The notes: a model not told the origin generated them from the letters alone. Shown: positions 45,112-58,378, counted from the first letter of the stretch. The stretch: 64,000 nucleotides of DNA from Pogostemon cablin (GCA_023678885.1 CM042965.1:34887777-34951776), one strand, 5' to 3'. Translations and numbers: made by a program.

Positions 45112-47690
45112 GTATCTAGAAACTGAGTTAGATGCTTGAAAACAAATTATATGATTATGGTAATAAGATAATGGTAATCAGTATATTATGAAGTAACTAA
45201 TAGAAGTGCGTGTAAAATTATTTTTATTTCTTTCAAAATAATTATAACTTTTTAATAAAAAAATATTACTCCATCACTTTTTTATTAAAAATATTATCAC
45301 ATTTTATTTATATTACAAATTGTTAATGAAATAATTTATTACATTCAAGTATAACTTTTTAATAGTAAAATATTCTACTAAAGCCTTCCCATGAGACAAT
45401 TTTACTCTTTAAGCGTTTTCAATTTATATGTGATGTTTGCGCGTTGAGTTAATTTTTGTTTCTTTTAAAAAATTTAGGTATAGTGCTAAAACCTATGATC
45501 TAAAAAATAACACAACAATTCTTCTAACTTCAAAGAATTTTTATTTTAAAAAATTATTAATTAAAAAGTAACATATCAATTGTTTCAACTTCAAAAGAAA
45601 ATTTGTTTTTACTGAATAAATCACATATTTGCACAAGAAAAGCACATAATTCACAACGTGCAAATCGTGGGTACAATATTTTCAAATTAATAAATACTAT
45701 CATATAATTCCTAACGGCTAACATAATGATGTTGATCATATATATTCTCACCGTCTCGGTCAAACTGTATCGTTTGACTGAATAAAACTCTCTCAAAAAC
45801 TACAGTAAACGATGCATATATCCTAATATATTAAAAGTACCTTGAAAATGTAAAACATTTTATTCCCAAGTTATCCCCACCTATTTAATCTTTTTACTCT
45901 TCTAACCTTAAGTAATTAATCTCTTCACTTTCATATTCCTCAATTGGTGGTTCATGGACTTCTGTACTCTACACAATCGAATCCAAAACGTCTCATCTTT
46001 CAAGTTTCAACCACAATAAATTAATACATTTATTATTATTTACTTTATATATTCATATTTCTGACTGAATTTGGACGGTCGTGCATCTCTCTCTCATCAG
46101 CTTGAAACGTCTCACCATCCATTAATTTATTACAGAAGAAGTGCGTTTTGGGCTTTCGGAGTAGTCTGGCGATGAAAATGTTGATGACTGCAGCATTATG
46201 CTAGCGATGTGGGGTGTTAAATCTGCGGCGAAGGGAAGCAACAAATTCGTGTATGGATCAACTTGGGTTTCAGGGGAGTTTGTGTTGTAGTGGCGATTAG
46301 CAAATCGGCAATACAGATTGAGTAGATGTAATACTGCATAATTTACCGACAGATTGAACAGGTATAATTATACTGCATACTTTCTGTATAGTCATTCATT
46401 CTTTAAAGGTCGTGAATTGCTCAGGATATATCTTTGAATGTAAATTGCTTAATGTGCTTTAGTAGTGTGATTTGAATGCTTTCGTAAATTTGATGGTAGC
46501 AACTCTCTGTTTTAATAGTACTTCTGGATCTCTTTTCTTTCAATTGACATTTTTACTAAATTAATTATTTGTTTAGACGATGATTTTATCTATAGTTTGT
46601 TGATTTTTTCTTTCACTTTCTCCAATATTTTTATTAGAATGAAAATGATATGCTGCACTAATATTGTTGAATCTTTCGTATTTGGTTCGATTGTGATCAC
46701 TTTTGCAATTTTGTTTCCTATTTCCCATACACTAACCCCAAGTTGACTATTATTATCATATTAGTTTGTTGATTTGAACACTGAACTTGTGAATCTTTAA
46801 TTGCTCGATATTTATTTATCTTGCTCTTCTCGATAGAGAGGGATTTTTGGGGTAAGAATCTCGATCGATTAGATGGTGCTCACACCTTAGAAGCTATAAT
46901 GTAGGATCTAAAGTTGTTGTTGTAGCTATGGATGCTCTATTTCTATTAATAATTTAACTGGGACTATAAGCATGAAAGAGTTCAAAGAGAGGGACTCCCA
47001 GGGGAAAGCCGAGCAGAAGATGTTACCCATTTTCTCCTCTTTATATGAAAATTTTATGCAACATATGCTGGGTCAATTTTTTTTATAAGGATCAGTTTGA
47101 CAGTGAGCTATTTGCTGCTGACTCTTATGGTGACATGTTATTTGGTCGGGAACCTGTAATTTATTTTTATAGGCCAGTTGAAGCTTCGATAAAGCTTGCC
47201 ACATGGAATGCTTTATCCGATGCTCATGCTTTTTAAGTGCTTTGCAAAGGCTGAGGGCTATCTCCAACCTATTGAGGTACTTGGTGTGAATTTTTTTAGT
47301 TTTGAATCTTCTGATTAACTTAAGGTTGATTGACAATGGTACTTTCTACAAGCAGAACGCACAAGGTTCTCTACTGCTTTCATGCATGTAAAGTTAGCTG
47401 AAAATTAGTTATTGTACAGCACAAGTTAACTCATTTAGAAAATATTATTATAACATCTCTCAGCTTCTTAGCTATTGTTAGCTGTTGGTTTTGGTGGACT
47501 CAATGTGACTAAATCTTATGGTTAGTTAACAACTAATCATTAAATAGTGCTAAGAGTTTTCTGCTGGTGGTTTCACATGATAATATAATAATGATTCTAT
47601 GATATTTTCTGCACTATTGATTTTCTGAAAGTAAGATTCTATAGATGGTTTCACCGGGATATGTAGAGTCAAACTGCACTTATTACATAA
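45112..47690. other. Intergenic DNA, possible 5' region of the decayed PPR locus
   Basis: 45112-45950 is AT-rich with no gene. 46100-46400 is of higher complexity and leader-like. The short frame at 47045-47236 (DQFDSELFAADSYGDMLFG) is unrecognised. Confidence 0.4.
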
Positions 47691-47692
47691 AT

Positions 47693-48030
47693 TGGTTTCT
47701 TGAAGAGATTTTCGAGCTACTGCAGGAATCAAAACCCGAACTGGATGTGTGTGCTTATAATACTCTAATGGCAGGTTACAGGTAATCATTGGAAAGATCC
47801 TAGAACCATTTGTTTGATCATTAATGACTTTGTAACGAAATCGCTCAAGATGTGATGCCATCTGCAACATTGCGTCATTTAGCTTCTTATTTTAATAGTC
47901 GGGCAGGTTTTCCTTATGGTGCTGCAGGAATATTTTCCCTCATGCAACAAATGGGATGCGAGCTGGATAATATAATGTTGGACGCTTATGGGAGAGCCGG
48001 TCTTCATAAACGTACCTGTATTCTCAGGTG
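47693..48030 (+). pseudogene. Pentatricopeptide-repeat (PPR) gene fragment
   Basis: At 47699-47780 one plus-strand frame reads EEIFELLQESKPELD and VCAYNTLMAGY, then AG/GTAATC, which looks like a donor. At 47903-48010 another frame reads FPYGAAGIFSLMQQMGCELD and NIMLDAYGRAGLHK. These are two typical 35-residue PPR motifs (Y.TLM.GY and A...F..M...GC..D...YN.MLDAYGRAG). The second has lost residues between ELD and NIM, and no long frame connects the pieces. PPR proteins bind organellar RNA. What remains here is a decayed remnant with few motifs. Confidence 0.6.
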
Positions 48031-48059
48031 CTCCTGTTCCGGCTTTTCTCTCTCACCTT

Positions 48060-49790
48060 CCATCCTTCCCAATCAACATAAGGTCTATTCATTCACTCAT
48101 TTTCTATTGTCACTTGCACCTTTTATGTTTCTTTGTTGGTCCTTTTCATTCTGTTTTGTATCAAGGAATGTGGGTAAACAGACTTTAATTTTAATTGTAG
48201 CAAACCTCAATTTAGACCTTTTCTCAGCTGTTCGTCATAAGCAGGAAAATAGTTTGATATATTTTGAGATATATGATAGTAGTTTCAGACTTTAGAGTAA
48301 ATTTTCTCAACAAGTGTTCTTTTGGAAACTAAGAGTTTATCTGAAATTTTGTTAGGTTTTCATAAGATACGGCCACCACCTCTATTTATGGGGGTTGCGT
48401 ACTTAATTGGTGTAAAGATGGATTGGCGATTACCTCTAAGAATTATGCGGCTGGATCAATCCCTTGATCAAAGTTATATACTCTATGATTGATATTCTAA
48501 CAAATGCTTATTGCAAATATAGTTACACTTTAGCTTGATAGATAAAATAGCTAATGCAGATAAAGTTTGTTGCATGCACTTGATGATTTATTTAATTTGC
48601 AGAGAATGGGATTCATATGTTTGAATTCCTGTTGATATTCGCTTCAGTTATCCCTTTTGGATTGTTAGCTGCCATTATTTCCGCCTCCCATAGAAGAATG
48701 TAAGGTCACAAGTGTTATTTTGACCCACCCTCAAATCACTTTGTTTTATCTGCTTTGAAATTTTAATAGTGTCTTTGTTTCTCTTCCTAGCTGTGTATTC
48801 GAGGATCAAATTCATTGAAACCATACCGATGTATACGTTCAAGATTCAAATTTGTTTTAGATACTGGGCTATGCTGTTATTTCTTGATGTGTTTTTATTT
48901 ATAACATGTAATTTTTTTATTAAATCTTCTGGTTTATAATGAAGTAAGAATATGATGATGGAATGCTGTTTACATTTTTTTTTTATTTTGTGAATGATTT
49001 CCGATGTTTAATGTAGATCTGAAGTTAGTTTGTGTGTGACCATACACATTATTTGCGTTTAGGTCTTTAATGCTAATATAATTTTGTTTGTGGTTTAGAT
49101 GAAAAAAAATGATTGGGTTTTCTTTTATGCAAATTTTTTTTTCTGTATAAAGCTTCAAGTTTGAATAGATTAGGATGATGAATGAGTTGTATGTTGAGTA
49201 TACTTTGGAGTTTCATTTTTATCTAAGGAACTGGAGATATACAGTAGTAGAAGCTAAATTCAAGTTTCAATTCTCATTCCAATCTCTACTTCTATTGAAT
49301 GTGTATTGGGGACAAACCACCAGAGTGTATCTCTCACAACATATGGACATTTGCACGTTCCATTTAAGGACATCTCTATGGAAAACACAGTCTTTTGGTA
49401 AGACAAGATGTATATTATCAGAGAAAAAATATTGTATAACTAGAAAAAAACTTTAATTGAGATTTCTGAAATTTAATATATTAGCCAAAAATAGCAAAAT
49501 AAAAAATAAAAAATTATATTACTAAGTATGAAGTGCATGCGACGTGCAATGCACGTCTTAAAATCTAGTAGTAAATGAAATATGTAGAAAAAATAGATGT
49601 GTTTGCCAAGGTTACATATGGTGCTCTCTACAATCGCCTCAAATGCTAAATACACAGCAAATTAATTCAGTTTTTTTTTACTACATAGATTCAAGAACAG
49701 CCCATTGTATTCATGTCAAAATTTGCACACACTTTTGAAACCGAATGATAGTGTATGTGTTCGGCGTTGAACACTTAAAACGCCTAAATA
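48060..49790. other. Non-genic sequence downstream of the PPR remnant
   Basis: Moderately complex sequence without a supported gene. Short frames at 48970-49158 and 49175-49456 lack recognisable domains. Confidence 0.45.
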
Positions 49791-49795
49791 GTTTA

Positions 49796-50000
49796 GGGAC
49801 TGCTTGGTTCAAATTCCACCAATGAAATCTAAATGAACATCATTGAGGAAGTCAATCACAGTTGGATTAAAGATGACTGAAGATGTGCCGTTAATGAAAC
49901 AATGAGAATGATTAAAGAGTTTTAATTCCCGTTATACTACCCAATCAACTATGAGAATCAATAAATCTTCATTATCCCTAGCCCCCAACCAAGCGCCTCT
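49796..50000. mobile_element. PIF/Harbinger (Tourist-like) MITE
   Basis: A 205-bp element begins GGGACTGCTTGGTTCAA and ends CCAACCAAGCGCCTCT, with TTA on both sides (49793-49795, 50001-50003). Confidence 0.55.
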
Positions 50001-51861
50001 TTAATTGTTCGACACTAAATATGTGTTGAGCATTGAACATTTTAACATAATTTGACTTAGCATTCAGAAGTCTATGCCTTCATGTAATTAATAATAAAAG
50101 ATATATACATGTTTGCTCCATGGCATCGGAGGTGCCAATTAAAGCTTAGTTTTCCCTAATCCTTACCACCTCGAGGTCTTCGGGTGTGCATGGCATATTG
50201 TCCTGGCCTTCCAAGGGTGGCTTTTATTTTTCGACTCGCTGCTCACATCTATCGGCGCAGCCCTGCATCTGCCTTTGCCTTTTGATCTGACACCAGACGC
50301 AGACAGATCAACAAGTTCAAGACGTCGCCCATTGGACTTGAAAGAGTCTAATACTATATGAGCATAGATTTGGAAACGAACCTTTTAGTAGACGAGCCAG
50401 CGTTTGTTCTTTGACGAACTAGCCATTCTTCTACAGCCTTCTTCTGAATTCTACATTTCATAAAACACGTACAAATAAAGTACTTCAACATGACAATATT
50501 GCACAAAACACGTGCGCATGCACAGTGCAACTGTTGTGCAACGTGTGTGCTACAATCACAGGTTTCGTAATATAAAGTTCATTTTACTTTCGTATGAAAA
50601 TAAAAGTGAGATGTGAAAACACGGCATAATTTGTGCTAACAGTATTCTATATACAAAACTTACTCGGCAGACTCTTTAGCAGAAGATGATCGCTCGACTT
50701 CTAGCTTGCGAAACGACTGCGCCAAAGTGGCCATATGTTATTGGAAAAGAAGGTAACAAACAATAAGATTATTAAAAAAGAAATGTAACATTGAATTAGA
50801 TTAATTTTACCAGCTGAGATATTGTTTCATTATACAGTTCCCATCTTTCCTCAGACAGGTTCAACATTTCTTCATCATCATCGTCATATTCTATCTGAAA
50901 TACATCAATACAAAGTAAGCACAACACTGAATCAAATACTCATTTCCAGAGAAGAAGAAGAAACTCATTTCCAAAGAAGAAGAAAGTTCTTATGTCACTT
51001 TAAACTAAGAACAAATACTCATAAAACAAAAGTAAAAAGACAAATTAAAGGTCATTACCCCATGCTTATTAGTCCAAGGATTAAAAGATACAATCTTGCC
51101 TGCATAATAACTGCACACAAGAAGCACGTCATATGAGAAAAAGAAGCAGCATAATATATGACATAAGTGGAACTCAATAATATAAAGAACTCAGGTTTGC
51201 AGTATACACAATAGCAAAAAATTGATGCATTCAATTAGACCAAGTTTCTATGAAAAAACGTATTATTATTGAACGTTGGTCTCCACATAGTCACTAAGAT
51301 CAAATGAAAACTTGATAGCTAGAATTTTTTGACATTATTGAACTTCAGTAAGAGCAATCCTAAATAAACTAACACAGAAATTTTCAAGAAAATAAAATAA
51401 AAATATCTTCACTCACTTGATAGTTCTAAGGTGAAAGCAAGAAACATTTGAATAAACCATATATACAAACAAATTATGGCAAAGGCATAACGCAAAACTA
51501 ACTAGTACTTACGCTTCGTCAAGAGGCCACCAAACCATTACCCTTTTATTGACCAATTCTCTTCCACACTTCCCAGACTGTGAAGGCTCAGCAGTAGGAT
51601 ATTCCACCACCTACATCAATAAAAAAGTCTATATAACTGGAAAAACTTAATTTCCCTTTTGTTTGCTTTTTCCAACTACTTTTCACATTCTCAATTGCAA
51701 CAATTTTTTTTAAAGATTTCTATAATATTTTTGTTTGATGTTCTAAGAGATACAATGTGCTTTATTTTTCTAAAAAATTATTGTGATAAAGTTTTGCCTA
51801 GAGTTATAAAGTTATGCATGATTAGTTTCTTTGAGGTATATAAGAGAAGATGATAAAAGAT

Positions 51862-52372
51862 TAGTTAAATATTTGTTTGGTCCCGTAACTTTTTTTCTTT
51901 TTAATTTTAGTCCCAAAAAAGATATTTGTTTATAATTAGTCCCATAACTTTCATTTTTCTTTTATTTTGGTCCAATTTTCACCGAATTTGCCACCTGTTT
52001 CCGAAATTGGCAAGTGATGCTGACATGACGAGTCCAACCAGCCAAATATTGATGAAGCTTAAGAAGAAGAAGAAGGATAACACCAAAATTGCAAAATGTT
52101 TATGTATGGGGTGACTATAAACGTTTTTGCAATCTTTGGTGTTGTCTTCATTCTTCTTCTTAAGTTTCATCAATCTTTGGTTGGTTGAGAAATAATTGGA
52201 CTAGCCACGTCAGCATCGCTCGTCGGTTTCCGGCAACAAGTGGCAAATCCGATAAAAATTGGACAAAAATTAAAGAAAAATTAAAGTTATGAGACTAATT
52301 ATAAACAAATATCTTTTTTGGGACTAAAATTAAAAAGAAAAAAAGTTACGGGACCAAACAAATATTTAACTC
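51862..52372. mobile_element. MULE-type foldback MITE in the PDS5 pseudogene
   Basis: The 511-bp element has inverted arms of about 200 bp starting (T/G)AGTTAAATATTTGTTTGG, then TCCCGTAACTTTTTTTCTTT. A perfect 9-bp duplication, ATAAAAGAT, flanks it (51853-51861, 52373-52381). The central part is also self-complementary (GATGAAGCTTAAGAAGAAG and its inverse). Confidence 0.9.
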
Positions 52373-52634
52373 ATAAAAGATAGTACAACATCGAGAAAGT
52401 AACTCATATGATGTATAACTATAATTAACCGTTGTCCTTGTTGAACAACTCCGTCTATAATCAGAAGTAGCGGAACACTCATATCAACAGTAATTGAGTC
52501 ATGGTCGAAAGTTTTTTTTAAAAGAATATTCATAATCATTGGTGTCTTTAGAAGGAATAAACTTTGGAATAATATTCGAAATTAGTGATGGAATGAGACA
52601 ATAGTATAGAGCCACTCTATGAAAAAATACATGA

Positions 52635-53462
52635 TTATCAAAGGCGCGCCTCGGCCAAGGCTATGAGCTGTGCGCCTTAAAATCACATGTCATGGTGCTG
52701 ATATGTGAGGCACGCGCCTTGAGATTCTGCCCATTTTTACTCTTCATAAGGTTTATGATGATTGAAATAATAATTTTATAAGTTGAATAACAACTTTTAC
52801 ATTGAGTAGCAAGTTATCCTAGACATAAAATTATACCATATCCCAATTTTTTTCAAAATTTAAATTAGGGATTTAGCTAGGGTTTGAGGGATATACATCA
52901 TTCATCCACAACATCAAACCAGTATTTCCGTTGAACCACCAGCCACCCGCCAACCGGCCACCAGCCCGCGGCCAAACGTCCACCAGTCGCCACTGATCAG
53001 TTATTCTTAATCTTGATTTTTTTCCTTCTCTATTCTTATTCTTCCCTAAGAGTTTGATCATTGATGTTTCTTTTACTTTTATAGATAATAGTTATTCGAA
53101 GAAGAAGAAGAATTTAATGAGGCAGAAGAATGATGGGAAGGACTTTGATGTTGATGAAGGAGATAATAATTAGATTATTTTTATTGCTACTATCTTTGCA
53201 TGATTGACTTGTCTTACTTCAATTATGATGAACTTTCATAGATGCATGTTTAATTATAACGTAAATGGCTTAATGAATGTGTCATATTCATGTCAATTGT
53301 AATATTGTGTCTTTTAAACTTAATTTATTAGGTAATTATGTTGTACCTATGTTATATTTAGTATAGGATTAGATACAATTCCATATTATATCTTTACATC
53401 CAAGGCGCACCTCAGGCGTGCGCCTTGCACCTCAGGCACAAATATGGTGCGCCTTTAATAAG
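52635..53462. mobile_element. Putative DNA transposon with AAAGGCGC ends
   Basis: The left end is AAAGGCGCGCCTCGG (about 52639) and the right end GGTGCGCCTTT (to about 53457). Each is preceded or followed by more GGCGC(A/G)CCTC-type palindromic words. The interior includes a Pro-rich segment (52910-53000) and a short basic/acidic frame (KKKKNLMRQKNDGKDFDVDE, about 53100-53170). No clear target duplication was found. Confidence 0.4.
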
Positions 53463-53464
53463 AT

Positions 53465-55960
53465 ATGGTGGATATCAATGCCGCTTTAACTTCAACACTT
53501 CACCTCCCATCAACAATTGCTAATCTAGCATGAAAGGAAACTTTTTTCGAGCTATAAATTCTATACAAGAAAAATCAAGTCCTCAGAGTAGCAAACATAG
53601 ATCATTTGATAACAACATATCACTACCCTCAAATATGGAAGGTGCAAGTTCTAGTGTAAATTCTAAGTAACACTTCTTAACTTGGTGAGATATGTTTTAA
53701 TAAGCTCATGCATGCATAAACTAGGTTATGTACTAAAATTTAAATCAATGTCTCTACTATTTGGGCATGAACCTAAGAAAAATGATTGATAATGCCTAGA
53801 TATGCCCACAATTCATGTCATATTTATTAAGGGTGTCTTGTGATGCAAATTTCATGAGGAACGAGAGGCAATTGTAGTCCATGGAAATGGTTTTCAATGC
53901 CTCATACGCCTAATTTTTTGTTAAGGCGAACGACTCTCGTACGAAGGTTTCCATTTATTTTTTTTTTAATTTTCCTTGGTTAAACATACATGATGTCAAC
54001 TTTGATGGACAATCTATAAAAGCTTATTGTAAACAAAATAGTCGGCTAATCGCTAGATGCTATTGAATAAAATTTAGGTGACATCAAATATGTTTCAGTG
54101 AAAGAATTGAATATGAATCTAGGTTTTATTTAAAAAAAATACATGTAATACTTGGAATGTATTTGTTAGCTCAATAATACGGTTGTGCATGGATCGAGCA
54201 TAATAATGTCATATAACATACAATTATAGCTCAAAATTAGTCTCTAAAAATGTATTTCGTTCTAAAAACATAGTAAAATTATAAACATAAGCTTTGTTAA
54301 TTTGTTCAAACATGACAAATAGCCTATTCTATTCATTTGAAAAAATGTCACATCATCTTTCATAATTTGCGTTTACATTAATAGTCCCACGCACTTTTAC
54401 AAAATGCGACACTATCTTCTTATCTACTTCCGCCATGCCTTCTTGACCAGTTGATTCCAATAGCTGTCATCATTCCTCTGGTGTTTGTAAACACTCGTGT
54501 TCCCGAGATTATTGATTCTTAAGAGAGTAGATTCTACTTAAGCAAGGAAACTTCAACAAGATCCCATCAATAATGGGATACAAATCTTTTAGGGAGATTT
54601 TGTGGTTTCTTTCTTGGTTTAGTAATGTAAGATTTGGTATTTGTACCATTTTGTAGATTGTAAAACAAAACTAATAAGGATAATACAGTTATTACAAAAA
54701 AGTCACATAATGTCATGGACAAGAGGTGCGCATACTCATTTGACGAGCACTAGAAAGGTTCTCCCACCTCTATACTATTTAGGCAGGTAAAGTTCCGAAA
54801 TGACTATCCCAATTGACCAGGCGAGAGAGAGAGAGAGTCTCAATACAACCCATGCCTTGATAAATCCTCTATCATTTCTCAAAGTTGAATCAACCATACC
54901 CAATAGAATCTTAAAAGGGAAATAAATTTTTGCAGCAATGCACCCAATACTATAGACATGAAAATATTCTTCCTTCTTTGACAAAAAAATATTATCTAAA
55001 CCTCCAACCATTTCGAGTAATGCACTTTGGCAACTTCATTAAGACCTCCACGCCCAACTCCAAAACTACATTGATAGGAATGATAAATTTTTCATTGCAT
55101 AATGTACTTTTGATTCAACATTGAACACACTTTCTTTGAAGTAACATAATATATAAAAACTTTAATTTTTTAAACTAATGTAAGATCAAAAATATGACAA
55201 AAATTTTAAAGTATAATAACTAATATTTTCTAATATTAAGATGATTGAATTCAATATATCACATCAATCATTTAAGTTTAACATATATTTGAATATAAGA
55301 AGAAGTGCCATGGGAGATGATGTGATAATTATAAGCTGAATAGGAGATGAAATAAAGAATGAAAGACCCAAAGAAAGCTACATCCTAGATAATGACAATG
55401 ATAAATGGAAACTTTTAGTAGCTTAGTTTCCTAGTGATTTAATCATAAATTGACGATGGACAAAGAAAAGATGCAAATCAAGAAAAATTAAGAACTTAGA
55501 AAAGTTAAGAGACGTACCACATTAATCTATACACATTCGTATCAACTGTATATTATAATCCATTCAAAGGACTTAATAGGCATTTTTGGTTTTCAGAGAA
55601 ATGCAAAATCCAGATAGTTGTCTATTTATGTAAAATAGAGGCAGAATAGCCAACGAACATCGTCCACTAAAGTTGAGTGCATTGTTGCACCAAACAATCA
55701 TGCAACTCATTCGTATTTATGATGAGTATTAATTGTTTACTAAAAAGTATTAATTGTTACACTAAAGGGTAAAAGTTGGCTTTAAGATAAAAACAAACAC
55801 TTTTTAATAAAATGACATAAAAGGTACAAATAGCAATTATCATAAATCAATTAGTGTGCACAAGCCTAGTCCTACTCTCATCCGTTATATCACCTAATTC
55901 CAACATAAACAAATGGGACAAAGCACCATTGTAAATTTAAAAAATTATGCAAAGTAGAAT
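53465..55960. other. Non-genic sequence replacing the middle of the PDS5 pseudogene
   Basis: No host exon recognised. A 78-codon minus-strand frame at 54775-55011 (GGLDNIFLSKKEEYFHVYS) is unassigned. 53870-53990 has inverted ACGAGAG/CTCTCGT words. Confidence 0.4.
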
Positions 55961-57061
55961 GAACCGTGGCTTCCCCAGTGGGTGTATCTTAGATTAGAGA
56001 ATCAACTATTCCAGCATAGTTACTGACATCTAGATTCATTGCCTTCACAGTTCCTCTAACAGAATCCTATAATTTTGTACCACAGCTTTCAAACACAGAG
56101 TTTCCCAACTCCCAAGATCTTGGTGAAGAATTCTGAACATTTAATCAGTACCAAATATGTTAGATAAAAAGAAAGATGTAGAGGAAAAGAAATAGATTCA
56201 CATAAAATATATATGAGAAAACATTACCTTTTTATCCATTTTGACACTAGCCAAAAGGGGCCTCAAAAGTTCAACTGAGATCTCATCACTTTCTTCAATG
56301 ATAGAAATCATGATGGTTTTCATATAGTTGAAAATATCAGATGAGTGATTGGGCCTCAATGAGATTAGGCGGACAATTAAGTCAACAATAGAAAGTGACA
56401 TTACAGCCAGGCAAAAAATGCTAATACAGTCAAAAGTAAGCATTTTTTATATTTTTTTCTTAAGCCACTCACACAAAAATTTAGACAAAGTGAAGATTTA
56501 CTAAATAATGCCAAACCATACATACTTACCATCATCATAAAAAATGATTTTGTTGTAGCCATAGTTCCAAGAATTAGCACAGCTCTCTCAAAATTGATGC
56601 CCTCTCCATAGGACAAGTAACTAAATGTAACCAGGAATAATCTGAATAACTCCTGTTACCATGAAACACAAAAAAATAAAATAAAATAAATTACAAACTA
56701 GTGAATGAAACAATTAAAATATGAGAAATGAATGAATATTGTAGGCTATCCAATCAATAGATTATGAAGAGATTGCTTACCTTCATGTGTTAATCCCCAT
56801 ATGTGTATACTGGGGCAGTAATTCTTACCAACTCGCTATGGCAAGATGCAACTGCAACTTGTACATTAGGATCAAGATGCTTTAAGATTTCATTCATAAT
56901 CAATGCTGCCATGAGAGGAAACATTGCACGTGCCATAGACCGCTGAGAGATTTGCTTTACAGAAGGTAATAATTTCTCTGCATTCTGAAAGACAATACAT
57001 AATTTTATTAACTACCCAGAAAACATGAGAGTCACAGTGTTATGAAACTTGAGCAAATACT

Positions 57062-57771
57062 TGATAATGATCACTCAAGAAGTTGCACTCACTTGTATGT
57101 TAGATCACTCACGTTTCACACACACACGTTGATAAACAAAATGAAGAATGAAATGAAAGAGATCAACACAAGAATGTATAGTGGTTCGGCATAGCCTACA
57201 TCCACTTTCTTGAGAGAAGAATTCACTAAACAATGAAGATGATGGTTACAAGATTACAAGCACCTGAAACCCTAATTCTTAAGCTTGTTTCTAACTAATA
57301 TGTGAAGAAGATGTGTTGATGATTATGATCTCAGCTGTCACTTTTCAACTTATATGGATGTGTGTCTAACGTGTAGAATCCTTTCCATCCAATCACAATG
57401 TACACACTTTAATCAGTTGTAACCAACTGATGAAAACCGTTGTAACCAAATTACTGGAATCTGGTTCGACATGGGTTCGACCAGTAGGTGAGGTCGAACC
57501 ATGAGTGTCGTGGTCGAACCAAAGATGATCTGAAATAGAGTGACTTGCTTGACGTGGTTCGACCAGGGTTCGACCTAGCTTAACAGGTCGAACCTTTATC
57601 AGTTACAACCAACTGTCTGTGGTTCGACCAGGGTTCGACCTAGCTTAACAGGTCAAACCTTTGTTAGTTACAACCAAACTGATCATCTACCTTCCAGCTG
57701 ATTTCTTATACTTAATCCATCAATGTATGAACCTTCTCATGATACTATGGTATGCATGGTCTACTTCATCA
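57062..57771 (-). mobile_element. LTR of copia element A
   Basis: About 710 bp. On the minus strand it starts TGATGAAGTAGACC directly after a polypurine-like GGTGGAGAATTG (57772-57783) and ends near CATTATCA. It contains repeated GGTTCGACC/GGTCGAACC words, including a tandem pair of about 65 bp (57555-57680). The downstream internal part encodes copia RNase H, which fixes the orientation. The right boundary is good, the left one approximate. Confidence 0.65.
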
Positions 57772-57863
57772 CAATTCTCCACCTTAGACCTTGCATCTTC
57801 ATGTTAGCTTCATCTTCTCCGCCTTGCTGCTTTTATAAGGAGCAGCAACCTTTCCTTCTTTAC

Positions 57864-58378
57864 TTAATTCAACTGAACCAAGTGCTTACACAGTTCATAC
57901 TTCTGAGCTGGTAAGGCTTTTGTAAACATGTCTGCAGGATTGTCATCTGTCTTGATCTTCTTAACACTCACAACCCTTTGTCTATCATGTCTCTTATGAA
58001 ATATAACCTCACATCAATGTGTTTGGTCCTTTCATGGTATCCTTGATGCTTGGAGAGATGCACTGCACTCTGATTATCACAATGTACTTCAACTGACTCT
58101 TGTTCAATCCCAAACTCACTCAGCATACCTGTCAACCATACTCCTTCTTTGATTGCTTCTGTAAGTGCAACAAATTCTGCCTCTGTGGTTGATAATGCCA
58201 CTATATGTTGATGAGTTCCTTTCCAACTTACAGCAGTACCAAATAAGTTGAACACATAACCAGTAAGTGACTTTTTAGTATCAAGATTTGTTGCATAGTC
58301 AGCATCAACATATCCTATTACTGCCTTATCCCATGTTGTCATTTTCTGAAACTTTAAACCTGCTGTGATGGTTCCTTT
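57864..58378 (-). pseudogene. Ty1/copia RNase H (element A), truncated by element B
   Basis: Frame 58342-57968 contains VIGYVDADYATNLDTKKSLT (first Asp), GYVFNLFGTAVSWKG, ALSTTEAEFVALTEA (Glu), VHCDNQSAVHLSKH (second Asp) and YHERTKHIDVRLYFIRDMI. A one-base loss near 57970 shifts the end, which continues VVSVKKIKTDDNPADMFTKA and LVQLN before a TAA at 57864. This is the canonical C-terminus of copia pol. Upstream sequence is cut at 58378 by the LTR of element B. Confidence 0.9.

Larger units (their letters stand above)
50160..56984 (-). pseudogene. PDS5-type pseudogene, relative of the gene at 21.6-33.8 kb
   Basis: Recognisable exons: 56984-56781 (NAEKLLPSVKQISQRSM, with HLDPNVQVAVASC), 56652-56530, 56354-56228 (NHSSDIFNYMKTIMISIIEE) and 56134-55965 (SPRSWELG). 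After a gap of about 4.3 kb come 51610-51513 (RELVNKRVMVWWPLDEA), 51115-51060 (YYAGKIVSFNPWTNKHG), 50896-50822 (IEYDDDDEEMLNLSEERWEL) and short C-terminal exons near 50737, 50450 and 50290. The exon order and most splice sites match the intact gene. Damage: a TAA in the first exon seen (56790-56792), a shortened second exon, a frameshift after SPRSWELG followed by stops, and loss of the middle exons. At most the start of one repeat-type exon (VVEYPTAEPSQSG) remains. The 5' exon lies beyond the copia insertion or is lost. Confidence 0.85.

Noticed and set aside
47550..47870. 106-codon minus-strand frame
   Set aside because: Antisense of the PPR fragment region and without its own features.
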